A stretch of DNA of 14,435 nucleotides, taken from NCBI GenBank assembly GCA_014801655.1, contig JAAVDT010000020.1:1-14435 (forward strand), read 5' to 3'. The translations under genes were made by a program, and so were the position numbers. The notes beneath the pieces were generated by a model, which was given only the letters and a program-made list of their open reading frames with translations, did not search any database and had not been told where the DNA came from. Below are positions 8,105-14,435 of this stretch, piece after piece; within the stretch, counting starts at the first letter, position 1; each line of letters begins with the position of its first letter. Source of the stretch: Bacteroides sp. (GTDB lineage Bacteria; Bacteroidota; Bacteroidia; Bacteroidales; Muribaculaceae).

Positions 8105-10132
8105 ATGGAAAAAGAAGAGTCTACACTTGACCTCCGCCGATTTTGGCGCGCCGCCATGCAATGGCGTTGGCTTCTCATTGCCGGTACCGTATTACTCACT
8201 GCCGCCGGCGCTTGGTTCGGATTCTCCCGACTCACAAAATATGAAATCAATGGCGAAGTGCTCATTGGCGACAATTCCGCCGAACCTGACTCCCGCGCCG
8301 GAGGTTTGCAGCAGATGATGCGCACCTTCTCCGTGGGCGGCTTCTCAGGCACCGCCGTCAACAACGAACTCATGATTCTTGGCAGCCACGACGTGTTCCT
8401 CCGCACCGTTCGTGCCCTCAACCTCAACCGAGTCTACATCGCCAAGAATGCCGAAGGCAAAAAATCACGCCTTTATCAAGACCTTCCCGTGCGCGTAGAA
8501 GCCCCGGCCGAACAGTTCGACACACTCAATGCCGCGTTCAACATCAAAATCAAATTCCTCGAAGGTGGAAAAGTTGACATCCGCGCCACAAAAGGCTTCT
8601 TCAAAACCCTCCTGACCGAAGCAAAAGGAGTCACACTCCCCTACGATCTCAAGACCCCCTACGGATCCTATCAGATTCTCGCCGGCAACGACTTTGACCA
8701 TAACCCCTACACCCAGGTGAATGTCACAGTGACCGGCAACGAACTCGCCGCGACCGACCTCTACAAGCAAGTGATGCTCGACACCCCCGACAAGATGGCC
8801 GACATCATCTCCCTTGACTACTCATGCGACAATGCTCAGCTCGGCATGGCCACAATCAACGCCGTCATGGGTGAATACAACTCCAAACGCCGCGAACGTC
8901 TCCACGAAACCTCCAAAAACTCCATTCAATACTACGACGAGCGCATAGCCGAAACGTTCAAAGCCCTCCAGCAGTCGGAACAGGATGTAAAAGAATATCA
9001 GAAGAAAAACGAACTGATGGGCGTTGACTCCGAACTCGGACTGCTCGTAGAGGACGCCGTTGGCACAAAGCGCGAAATCCGCACCGCCAACTACAATATC
9101 GCCTACTATGAAACCGTGCTCGACCTGCTTCGCAACCGACTCGGCGACGACATCCTCATCCCCCAGATGGAAAGCCTCAGCGACCCCAACATCGAAGCCA
9201 TCAACGGCGCCATTCAGGCCCGTCGCGATCTGCGTCGCTCAGCCACCGAAAACAACGAAGCACTCGTGCTCCTCAACAAACGAATCGACGACCTGCGCGA
9301 CCTCATTATCGAAAACTCTACCAAGATGATAGCCAAAGCCAAAGCCGATGTGCGCCATCAGCAAGGACTCGCCACCTCCGCCCAGGATCGACTTAACGCC
9401 TATCCCGACTATCAGCTCGACCTCGTCAACCTCATGCGCGACAAGGAAAACCTCAATCAGCTCTATCTCTACCTCGTCAACCAGCGCGAGAGCGCCGTGC
9501 TTCAGCTCTACTCAGTGGCCAACGTCGGCTACGTCTTCCAGCCCGCCTACGTCGTTAAAGAAGCCGGCATCTTCAAGAAACTCATCTGGCCCATCGCCAC
9601 ATTCATCCTCTCAATCGCATGCTGCATCTTCTGGAGCCTGCTGATGATGTGGTGCTCACGCAAAGTCAAAGACACAATGGACCTTGCGTTCCTCGGCATC
9701 GAAGCCAATTCAGTCAACGTGGCCAAATCGCCCGGAGCCCTCAACACCCTGCGCAATCGAATCACGGCCAACCCCGACATCCGCGTACTCTACTTCAACG
9801 CACTCCCCGGCACCGAGACAATGCGTCAGCAATTTGCCGAAACGCTCCTCTCGATCGGCCGCAACGTCGAAGTGCTCACCGGGTTCAACAACAACGACGC
9901 CATTCTCACCCCCGACACCCGGCGTCAGATAACCGAAGCCCTGCAGACCAACGACTATGTGATTGTCTCAGTACCCGATCCGGCCAACGTTTCCGACCTC
10001 GAAAACGCTATCAACGCCGACAACGCCGCCCTGCTGCTCTCGCTCCGCTCAGGCAAGATGACCCGCAGCCAGCTCAAGCAGCTCCTCAAAGGCCAGACAG
10101 TCGACAAAGTGTTCACAATTATATGTGGATAA
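8105..10132 (+). CDS. Wzc/Wzz-like polysaccharide co-polymerase with degenerate kinase-like C-terminal domain
   Basis: This 675-residue inner membrane protein has TM1 at about 22-40 after an N-terminal Wzz-type segment (STLDLRRFWRAAMQWRW). A large periplasmic region of about 450 residues follows, with predicted coiled coil near 270-430, then a GNVR-like stretch YQLDLVNLMRDKENLNQLYLYLVNQRESA (about 436-464), and TM2 at about 490-515. The cytoplasmic part (about 559-675) follows the layout of BY-kinase domains. However, the P-loop position reads NALPGTETMRQQF without GK[ST], the Walker A' position reads VEVLTGFNNND, Walker B reads YVIVSVPDP with Ser for the usual Asp, and the C-terminus VFTIICG has no tyrosine cluster. 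It should set chain length and couple Wzy to the OPX channel without autophosphorylation. The gene is GC-rich. Confidence 0.9.
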   Translation: MEKEESTLDLRRFWRAAMQWRWLLIAGTVLLTAAGAWFGFSRLTKYEINGEVLIGDNSAEPDSRAGGLQQMMRTFSVGGFSGTAVNNELMILGSHDVFLRTVRALNLNRVYIAKNAEGKKSRLYQDLPVRVEAPAEQFDTLNAAFNIKIKFLEGGKVDIRATKGFFKTLLTEAKGVTLPYDLKTPYGSYQILAGNDFDHNPYTQVNVTVTGNELAATDLYKQVMLDTPDKMADIISLDYSCDNAQLGMATINAVMGEYNSKRRERLHETSKNSIQYYDERIAETFKALQQSEQDVKEYQKKNELMGVDSELGLLVEDAVGTKREIRTANYNIAYYETVLDLLRNRLGDDILIPQMESLSDPNIEAINGAIQARRDLRRSATENNEALVLLNKRIDDLRDLIIENSTKMIAKAKADVRHQQGLATSAQDRLNAYPDYQLDLVNLMRDKENLNQLYLYLVNQRESAVLQLYSVANVGYVFQPAYVVKEAGIFKKLIWPIATFILSIACCIFWSLLMMWCSRKVKDTMDLAFLGIEANSVNVAKSPGALNTLRNRITANPDIRVLYFNALPGTETMRQQFAETLLSIGRNVEVLTGFNNNDAILTPDTRRQITEALQTNDYVIVSVPDPANVSDLENAINADNAALLLSLRSGKMTRSQLKQLLKGQTVDKVFTIICG

Positions 10133-10151
10133 TTTGATTCGGCATGACTAT

Positions 10152-10178
10152 AATAAAAGCGGGCGATTGCCGTTTATT
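10152..10178 (+). other. Hairpin in the gap between co-polymerase and radical SAM genes
   Basis: AAGCGG (10157-10162) can pair with CCGTTT (10170-10175) with one G-U pair and a 7-nt loop. Three more A/T pairs follow below a two-base bulge (10152-10154 with 10176-10178). No T-tract follows. It begins 20 nt after the co-polymerase stop and may modulate readthrough or message ends. Confidence 0.35.
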
Positions 10179-10225
10179 GTATAGATTGGTCCGTTGATGG
10201 ACTTCACATTTCATATTACGTTGCT

Positions 10226-11284
10226 ATGACTCAATCCGTTCCAACCGACGCTTCAATAATCCTGACTTACCGCTGCCCGATGCGCTGCAAGATGTGTAAC
10301 ATCTGGAAGAATCCCACGGATAGGAAGGAAGAGATTAAGGCGTCTGATCTCAAATCACTTCCCAGATTGAAATTTATCAATCTGACAGGTGGTGAGCCTT
10401 TCATCCGCGAGGATTTGGCTGAGATCGTTGAAGAATGTTACAAACACACTGACCGCATCGTCATCTCCACCTCCGGATGGTTTGACGACCGCGTCATTGA
10501 CCTCGCACGCAAATTTCCAAACATCGGCATCCGCATCTCAATCGAAGGTCTGAAAGACAAAAACGATGAGCTCCGCGGACGCGAAGGCGGCTTTGAAAAA
10601 GGCTACCGCACCTTACTCAAACTCAAAGAAATGGGTCTGAAAGACATCGGTTTCGGATGCACCGTGTCCAACAACAACTCCAGCGACATGCTTGAGCTCT
10701 ATCAGCTCAGCCGCCGCCTAGGGCTTGAATTTGCTACCGCTGCCTTCCACAACTCATTCTACTTCCATAAACACGACAACGTCATCACCAACCGCGACAC
10801 CGTGTGCAAAGATTTCGAGCAACTCATCGAATGGCAGCTCAAAGAACATCACCCCAAGTCGTGGTTCAGAGCCTATTTCAACATGGGCCTGATAAACTAT
10901 ATCGACGGCAATCGCCGCATGCTTCCCTGCGAAGCGGGCACAACCAACTTCTTCATCGACCCCTGGGGTGAGGTGTATCCCTGCAACGGCATGGAGGAAA
11001 AGTTTTGGCTTGAATCGATGGGAAATATCCACAACGCCGACTTCACCACAATCTGGAACAGCGAGCAGGCTCAGCGTGTCCGCGAGCAAGTGCGCAAATG
11101 TCCGAAAAACTGCTGGATGGTGGGCACAGCCTCCCCCGTGATGCACAAATACATCAAGTATCCCTTGAAATGGGCCGTCAAAAACAAGCTGCGCTCACTG
11201 CTCGGACGCCCTGCATGCCTCGACAAAAAATGGTGTGACGTGGGTCAGGACCCCGCGCAAGGCAATTTGGGACGTCAACAATAG
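10226..11284 (+). CDS. Radical SAM protein with SPASM-like C-terminal cysteines
   Basis: This 352-residue protein carries the radical SAM motif CPMRCKMC (C17, C21, C24), which binds the [4Fe-4S] cluster that splits S-adenosylmethionine. The SAM-contacting GGEP is at 55-58, with ISIEG near 104-108. The C-terminal part has C235, the pattern FFIDPWGEVYPC (C253), C292 and C296, resembling SPASM/twitch domains that hold an auxiliary cluster; C331 and C337 are further candidates. Many SPASM proteins modify peptides, but no precursor peptide is evident here. Its position between co-polymerase and GT4 genes suggests a sugar or polysaccharide modification. The substrate is unknown. The gap to the next gene is 14 bp. 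The ATG at 10226 puts the first cysteine at residue 17, as usual for the family. Confidence 0.88.
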   Translation: MTQSVPTDASIILTYRCPMRCKMCNIWKNPTDRKEEIKASDLKSLPRLKFINLTGGEPFIREDLAEIVEECYKHTDRIVISTSGWFDDRVIDLARKFPNIGIRISIEGLKDKNDELRGREGGFEKGYRTLLKLKEMGLKDIGFGCTVSNNNSSDMLELYQLSRRLGLEFATAAFHNSFYFHKHDNVITNRDTVCKDFEQLIEWQLKEHHPKSWFRAYFNMGLINYIDGNRRMLPCEAGTTNFFIDPWGEVYPCNGMEEKFWLESMGNIHNADFTTIWNSEQAQRVREQVRKCPKNCWMVGTASPVMHKYIKYPLKWAVKNKLRSLLGRPACLDKKWCDVGQDPAQGNLGRQQ

Positions 11285-11298
11285 CAACAACAACGGAA

Positions 11299-12393
11299 AT
11301 GCGTATCGTCGTCACAGGCACTCGAGGAATCCCCGAAATCCAGGGTGGCGTAGAGACCCACTGTCAGGAGCTCTACCCACGCCTCGTTGCGCTTGGCCAT
11401 GAAGTGACCGTCATTCGCCGCACCCCCTACATCTCTGAAGACAACCGCATCGCAGAATATAAAGGTGTGAAGCTCATCGACGTCTATGCTCCCCGAAAAA
11501 AAAGTTTTGAAGCCATTGTCCACACCTTCCTGGCCATCCTTCGTGCGCGAAAGCTCAACCCCGACGTTGTCCACATCCATGCCATAGGCCCCGCACTGCT
11601 CGTACCGTTCGCCAGACTACTCGGCTTGCCCGTGGTCATGACCAATCACGGACCTGACTACGACCGGCAGAAATGGGGTCGCCTTGCCCGTTGGATGCTA
11701 CGCACCGGTGAACGCCTCGGCACTCGGTTCAGCAACCGGGTGATCGTGATATCCAAAGTAATCGCCGGAATCCTATCCGACAATTACGGCCGCACCGACT
11801 CAACACTCATTTACAACGGCGTTTCCCGACCGAAGAAATCAAAATCGACCGACTATATCACCTCCCTCGGGCTTCAACCCGGCAAATATATTGTGGCCGT
11901 TGGACGCTTCGTTAAAGAAAAAGGCTTCCATGACCTCATCGCAGCCTATCGCCGGCTGCAGCCCACCGACTATAAACTTGCCATTGCCGGCGATGCCGAT
12001 CATCCCGACGATTATTCCGAACAGCTCAAAGCCGAAGCTCGCCAAGCCGGGGTAGTTCTCACCGGATTCATCCGTGGCGAGAAAATGAATCAGTTGATGT
12101 CAAATGCTGCATTGTTCGTCATTCCATCCTATCATGAAGGCCTCCCCTTCTCGCTCCTTGAAGCCATGAGCTATGACCTCGACACCATTGCGAGCGACAT
12201 TCCGGCAAATCAACTCGACTGCCTGAATCCTTCCGACTTCTTCCCCACAGGAAATGTTGAAGCTCTGGCAGCCAAAATAACAGAGAAAATGAAATCACCC
12301 TCATCCCGCACCTACGATCTGGAGGCGTATGATTGGGAGAAGATTGCGCGGCAGACGGCTGATGTTTATTTGTCGCTTTTGAAAAAAGAATAG
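11299..12393 (+). CDS. Family 4 glycosyltransferase (GT-B, with DUF1972-like N-terminus)
   Basis: This 364-residue protein starts MRIVVTGTRGIPEIQGGVETHCQELYPRL, the typical opening of GT4 enzymes with a DUF1972/GT4-like acceptor domain. VHIHAIGPALL lies near 91-101. The C-terminal GT-B domain has VAVGRFVKEKGFHDLI (199-214), the family's G-R-...-K-G loop, and EGLPFSLLE, in which E280 and E288 form the E-X7-E motif that binds the nucleotide-sugar. It would add a sugar to the repeat unit at the cytoplasmic face. GC-rich like the radical SAM gene 14 bp upstream, it is probably the last gene of the export operon. No clear terminator follows; two tandem 24-bp repeats start 3 bp after the stop. Donor and linkage are not predictable. 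Confidence 0.93.
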   Translation: MRIVVTGTRGIPEIQGGVETHCQELYPRLVALGHEVTVIRRTPYISEDNRIAEYKGVKLIDVYAPRKKSFEAIVHTFLAILRARKLNPDVVHIHAIGPALLVPFARLLGLPVVMTNHGPDYDRQKWGRLARWMLRTGERLGTRFSNRVIVISKVIAGILSDNYGRTDSTLIYNGVSRPKKSKSTDYITSLGLQPGKYIVAVGRFVKEKGFHDLIAAYRRLQPTDYKLAIAGDADHPDDYSEQLKAEARQAGVVLTGFIRGEKMNQLMSNAALFVIPSYHEGLPFSLLEAMSYDLDTIASDIPANQLDCLNPSDFFPTGNVEALAAKITEKMKSPSSRTYDLEAYDWEKIARQTADVYLSLLKKE

Positions 12394-12396
12394 TCC

Positions 12397-12444
12397 ATTC
12401 TCAGGAAAATTAAATAATCCTTTCTCAGGAAAATAGAATTATCC
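12397..12444. repeat. Two tandem imperfect 24-bp repeats
   Basis: Unit 1 (12397-12420) and unit 2 (12421-12444) both contain TTCTCAGGAAAAT and both end in ATCC; they differ at about five positions. ATTC at 12445-12448 looks like the start of a third unit, and TCC at 12394-12396 like the end of an earlier one. They fill the gap between the GT4 stop and the predicted riboswitch. Confidence 0.75.
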
Positions 12445-12451
12445 ATTCACA

Positions 12452-12482
12452 CCGAGTGCTTGCTACCTCGTAAAAAACAAGA
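12452..12482 (+). promoter_or_regulatory. Predicted preQ1-I riboswitch aptamer upstream of the queuosine-precursor transporter
   Basis: The RNA can fold as the H-type pseudoknot of preQ1 class I. P1 is CGAG (12453-12456) with CUCG (12467-12470). P2 is CUUG (12459-12462) with CAAG (12478-12481). An A-rich strand (12472-12477) joins them. Compared with the Thermoanaerobacter tengcongensis aptamer, the ligand-pairing C15 corresponds to C12466, U6 to U12457, A29 to A12477, and the flanking pairs G5-C16 and G11-C30 to G12456-C12467 and G12462-C12478; all are kept. P1 is four pairs rather than five and the A-rich strand is slightly short. P2 ends 3 nt before the AUG at 12485, so ligand binding should block initiation directly. 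The downstream gene encodes a queuosine-precursor transporter, which is the expected target. Confidence 0.82.
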
Positions 12483-12484
12483 AC

Positions 12485-13252
12485 ATGAAACAACCTTTAC
12501 TCCACCCTGAAGCCGGTCGGCCGACCGGCTCTGCGTCGACCGACGCCAACTCCTCTCACAGTTCCAATCAGGCTCCAACCGACGCTGCCGTCGGGCCGCG
12601 CGCACGCTTTTCGCCAACGTTTCTCGTAATGGCGGTGCTCTTTTGCGTTTGCCTGATTGTGTCGAATCTGATGGAAATCAAAACCGTGGCCATCGGTGCG
12701 TTCACCATCACGGCCGGAGTTGTCACTTTCCCCATTTCCTACGTTATCTCCGACTGCATCGTTGAAATCTATGGCTTCCGATCGGCCCGATTTGTCATCT
12801 GGACCGGCTTTGCCATGAATCTCCTCGTCTGCCTCCTGCTTCAGCTCGGCCTTTGGCTTCCGGGCGACGCGCAATGGACAGGGCAGGAGGCCATGCAGCT
12901 CATTTTCGGAGCAGTGCCCCGCATTCTGGTGGCTTCATTCGGAGCATTTCTCTGCGGATCAATGGCCAATGCTTATGTCATGGCCCGCATGAAGTCGGGC
13001 CGCGAAGGCTCGCGCGGCTTTTCGCTTCGCGCCATCGTCTCTACGCTCTGGGGCGAGGGCATCGACTCCGTAATCTTCTTCCCGATTGCTTTTGCCGGAA
13101 CGCTCCCCTGGCCCGTCATCGGGTCGCTGATTCTGACACAAACCCTGCTGAAAACGGCCTACGAAATCGCAATCCTCCCCCTGACACTGCACATCGTCCG
13201 CCGACTGCGCGCCTATGAAGGCCATGACGCTGCCGGAAACACTGCGGGCTAA
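12485..13252 (+). CDS. yhhQ: Queuosine precursor transporter (YhhQ/Vut_1 family)
   Basis: This 255-residue inner membrane protein has about six membrane segments from residue 45 onward. The family signature is clear: VLFCVCLIVSNLMEIKTV (51-68), ITAGVVTFPISYVISDCIVEIYGFRSAR (about 75-102), and the later LWGEGIDSVIFFPIAFAG. The E. coli homologue imports preQ0/preQ1, precursors of the tRNA base queuosine. The predicted preQ1 riboswitch just before the ATG supports both the function and this start. Residues 1-42 are hydrophilic and rich in Ser, Thr, Ala and Pro, longer than usual; three GC-rich inverted repeats lie in their coding DNA. M49 (12629) is an alternative start but would begin inside TM1. 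It is unrelated to the polysaccharide cluster and converges on the phosphatase gene with a 10-bp gap. Confidence 0.92.
   Translation: MKQPLLHPEAGRPTGSASTDANSSHSSNQAPTDAAVGPRARFSPTFLVMAVLFCVCLIVSNLMEIKTVAIGAFTITAGVVTFPISYVISDCIVEIYGFRSARFVIWTGFAMNLLVCLLLQLGLWLPGDAQWTGQEAMQLIFGAVPRILVASFGAFLCGSMANAYVMARMKSGREGSRGFSLRAIVSTLWGEGIDSVIFFPIAFAGTLPWPVIGSLILTQTLLKTAYEIAILPLTLHIVRRLRAYEGHDAAGNTAG
12511..12530. repeat. Perfect 20-bp GC-rich palindrome in the transporter's early coding sequence
   Basis: AGCCGGTCGG (12511-12520) is followed at once by its exact reverse complement CCGACCGGCT (12521-12530). In RNA it can form an eight-pair stem with a GGCC loop, starting 26 nt after the A of the start codon and 30 nt after the predicted riboswitch pseudoknot. 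Confidence 0.9.
12533..12546 (+). repeat. Second inverted repeat in the transporter's early coding sequence
   Basis: GCGTC (12533-12537) and GACGC (12542-12546) form a five-pair stem with a GACC loop, two bases after the 20-bp palindrome. The shared GTCG/CGAC blocks would also allow pairing with the neighbouring hairpins. Confidence 0.6.
12579..12594 (+). repeat. Third inverted repeat in the transporter's early coding sequence
   Basis: CCGACG (12579-12584) and CGTCGG (12589-12594) pair perfectly around a CTGC loop. No T-run follows directly; TTTT appears only at about 12608, so this is not a standard terminator. Confidence 0.65.
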
Positions 13253-13262
13253 CCCCTGACAA

Positions 13263-13934
13263 TCAGCTCAGAGGTTCGCCTCCCTTTGCTTTCAGCGCAA
13301 GCAGCAGAATTTCGGCCGGAGTGTTGACCACATAGTCGGCGCCATGGTCGCGCAGCTCCTGCTCTGTGCGGAAACCCCAGGTTACGCCCACCGAGGTCAC
13401 TCCGGCGCGGCGGGCCGTGTCCATATCCACACCCGAATCGCCAACGTAGATCACCTGCGCCTTCTCCGTTGGATACTCCGAAAGAATTCCAAACACAATC
13501 GACGGGTCGGGCTTCACAGGCATATTCTCTCGGTGGCCCCAAACGGCCGCCCACTCATCATCGCCAAAGAAATGGTCAATCAGTTTGCTGACTGCCTCCT
13601 GATATTTGTTGGATGCAACAGCTATGGCTATATCATTCTCGCGCAGGCGGTGAATCAAATCCTCTATGCCGCGATAGGGGCGAGTGTGGGTGGTCAGATG
13701 CTCATTATAATATTTAAGGAAACTATCATGCATACGCTCCAGATTTTCCGGAGTGCGCGCATCTTCCGGCAGCACACGCTCAAGCAGGCGAGTCACCCCG
13801 TTGCCAACGAAATAGGGATAAGCCGCCGGTGAATGTTGCGGATAGCCATTGTCGCGCAGCGCAAAGTTTGCCGCCTCAGCAAGGTCGGCTATCGAATTAA
13901 GCAACGTGCCGTCAAGATCAAATATAACTAACAT
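13263..13934 (-). CDS. HAD-family hydrolase, phosphoglycolate phosphatase-like
   Basis: This 223-residue cytoplasmic enzyme of the HAD-IA/Gph group has motif I FDLDGTLLNS with nucleophile D6 and acid/base D8. Motif II is VASNK (S108), motif III K141 in MPVKPDP, and motif IV VIYVGDSGVDMDTA with D166 and D170. A helical cap lies between about residues 16 and 85. Length fits Gph (about 220-250), which clears 2-phosphoglycolate, but many relatives act on other small phosphates such as pyrophosphate or sugar phosphates, so the substrate is inferred. It reads away from the outer membrane protein gene with a 54-bp gap, possibly cotranscribed with it, and converges on the transporter gene. No start ambiguity: D6 sits as usual near the N-terminus. 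Confidence 0.9.
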   Translation of the reverse strand: MLVIFDLDGTLLNSIADLAEAANFALRDNGYPQHSPAAYPYFVGNGVTRLLERVLPEDARTPENLERMHDSFLKYYNEHLTTHTRPYRGIEDLIHRLRENDIAIAVASNKYQEAVSKLIDHFFGDDEWAAVWGHRENMPVKPDPSIVFGILSEYPTEKAQVIYVGDSGVDMDTARRAGVTSVGVTWGFRTEQELRDHGADYVVNTPAEILLLALKAKGGEPLS

Positions 13935-13988
13935 ATCGTCAAATCTTTAAATTCATTATTCTTCTTAAATTCCTTAGATCCGCCACTC

Positions 13989-14435
13989 TCAAAACGGGTA
14001 GCCGACCGAGAAATGAAATGCCGTGTCGCGCCCCCAGCGGGGATGAATCAGCGGCCATCGCTCCTGATTCATAGCCGGGTTATAGGCCTTCACGCCCAGG
14101 TCGAATCGCAGCAAAAAGTAGCTGAAATCCATGCGTATGCCAAGGCCGTAGGCCAAAGCAATCTGTTTCCAGAAGGTGTTGAAATGAAACATTCCGCCCG
14201 GCTGATTTTCATAGTTGTGGATGGTCCACACATTGCCGGCATCGACAAACGCCGCGCCCTCAAACACCCAAAACAGCTTCGCGCGATATTCCATCGACAG
14301 GTCCAGGCGAATGTCGCCACACTGATTGATGAAGTCAGTCACCGAGTTGCGCGAATCAAACGAACCCGGACCGAGCGTTCTGACCGCCCAGCCGCGCACA
14401 CCGTTGGCACCACCGGCATAGAACCGCTTCTCAAA
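13989..14435 (-). CDS. Omp85/BamA-TamA family outer membrane protein, C-terminal part
   Basis: The last 148 residues are visible; the 5' part, including any POTRA domains and signal peptide, lies beyond the right edge. The fragment opens with FEKRFYAGGANGVRGW, containing the VRG[FW] motif of loop L6 that marks the Omp85 superfamily (bacterial surface antigen domain). Alternating strands follow, such as GAAFVDAGNVW, LAYGLGIRMDFSYFLLRFDLGVKAYNP (commonly seen before the last strands) and the end AFHFSVGYPF. A terminal aromatic residue is the usual signal for barrel insertion. It would sit in the outer membrane and help insert or secrete proteins; whether it is BamA itself, TamA-like or a lipoprotein-exporting paralogue cannot be told from the barrel end. 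Confidence 0.9.
   Translation of the reverse strand, partial: FEKRFYAGGANGVRGWAVRTLGPGSFDSRNSVTDFINQCGDIRLDLSMEYRAKLFWVFEGAAFVDAGNVWTIHNYENQPGGMFHFNTFWKQIALAYGLGIRMDFSYFLLRFDLGVKAYNPAMNQERWPLIHPRWGRDTAFHFSVGYPF

Noticed and set aside
9619..10137. 172-residue reading frame in another frame of the co-polymerase gene
   Set aside because: It is Arg/Gln/Pro-rich shadow coding with no recognisable domain, and lies inside a well-supported gene.
10754..11146. Antisense reading frame opposite the radical SAM gene
   Set aside because: Composition is that of a codon shadow, and the sense strand carries the conserved C-terminal cysteines.
12579..12611. Rho-independent terminator as riboswitch expression platform
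   Set aside because: The hairpin is good but the T-run is only four bases and begins about 13 nt after the stem, and it lies within the coding sequence.
12497..12874. Antisense reading frame opposite the transporter gene
   Set aside because: It mirrors the GC-rich coding strand, shows no family motif, and the sense protein has clear membrane segments and signature residues.
13253..13262. Bidirectional terminator between the converging transporter and phosphatase genes
   Set aside because: The gap is only 10 bp and no hairpin with T-runs was found there or just inside the gene ends.

Overview
The window is an extracellular polysaccharide (capsule/EPS) gene cluster followed by a short housekeeping stretch. 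It most likely comes from a gut Bacteroidales, perhaps Muribaculaceae-like. The grounds are the protein families present, starts without clear Shine-Dalgarno sequences, and one promoter fitting the Bacteroidetes TTTG / TAnnTTTG pattern. The genus is inference.

Left block (about 1-4737, minus strand, AT-rich). Five closely spaced genes read leftwards from a divergent promoter region at 4738-4877: a GT32-like sugar transferase, a Wzx-type flippase, an FrhB-like iron-sulfur protein, a polysaccharide pyruvyl transferase, and a GT2 glycosyltransferase cut by the left edge. They would build, decorate and flip a lipid-linked repeat unit.

Middle block (4878-12393, plus strand). An O-acyltransferase is followed, after a 90-bp gap, by an OPX/Wza-like export lipoprotein, a Wzy-like polymerase, a Wzc/Wzz-like co-polymerase whose C-terminal kinase domain has lost its catalytic signatures, a radical SAM/SPASM-like protein and a GT4 glycosyltransferase. 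The export, co-polymerase, radical SAM and GT4 genes are GC-rich. The polymerase, acyltransferase and whole minus-strand block are AT-rich, as if strain-specific parts were exchanged around a resident core. Together with the flippase this makes a near-complete Wzx/Wzy system; no initiating phosphoglycosyl transferase is seen in the window.

Right block (12394-14435, GC-rich). A queuosine-precursor transporter (YhhQ/Vut_1 family) is preceded by a 31-nt element that fits a preQ1-I riboswitch: both pseudoknot stems and all ligand-contacting positions can be identified, and it ends 2 nt before the start codon. Two tandem 24-bp repeats lie upstream, and three GC-rich inverted repeats lie in the first 110 nt of the coding sequence. 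A convergent HAD phosphatase (Gph-like) and the C-terminal end of an Omp85/BamA-family outer membrane protein follow on the minus strand.

No tRNA, rRNA, CRISPR array, insertion sequence or recombinase was found. No gene-free stretch exceeds about 140 bases.
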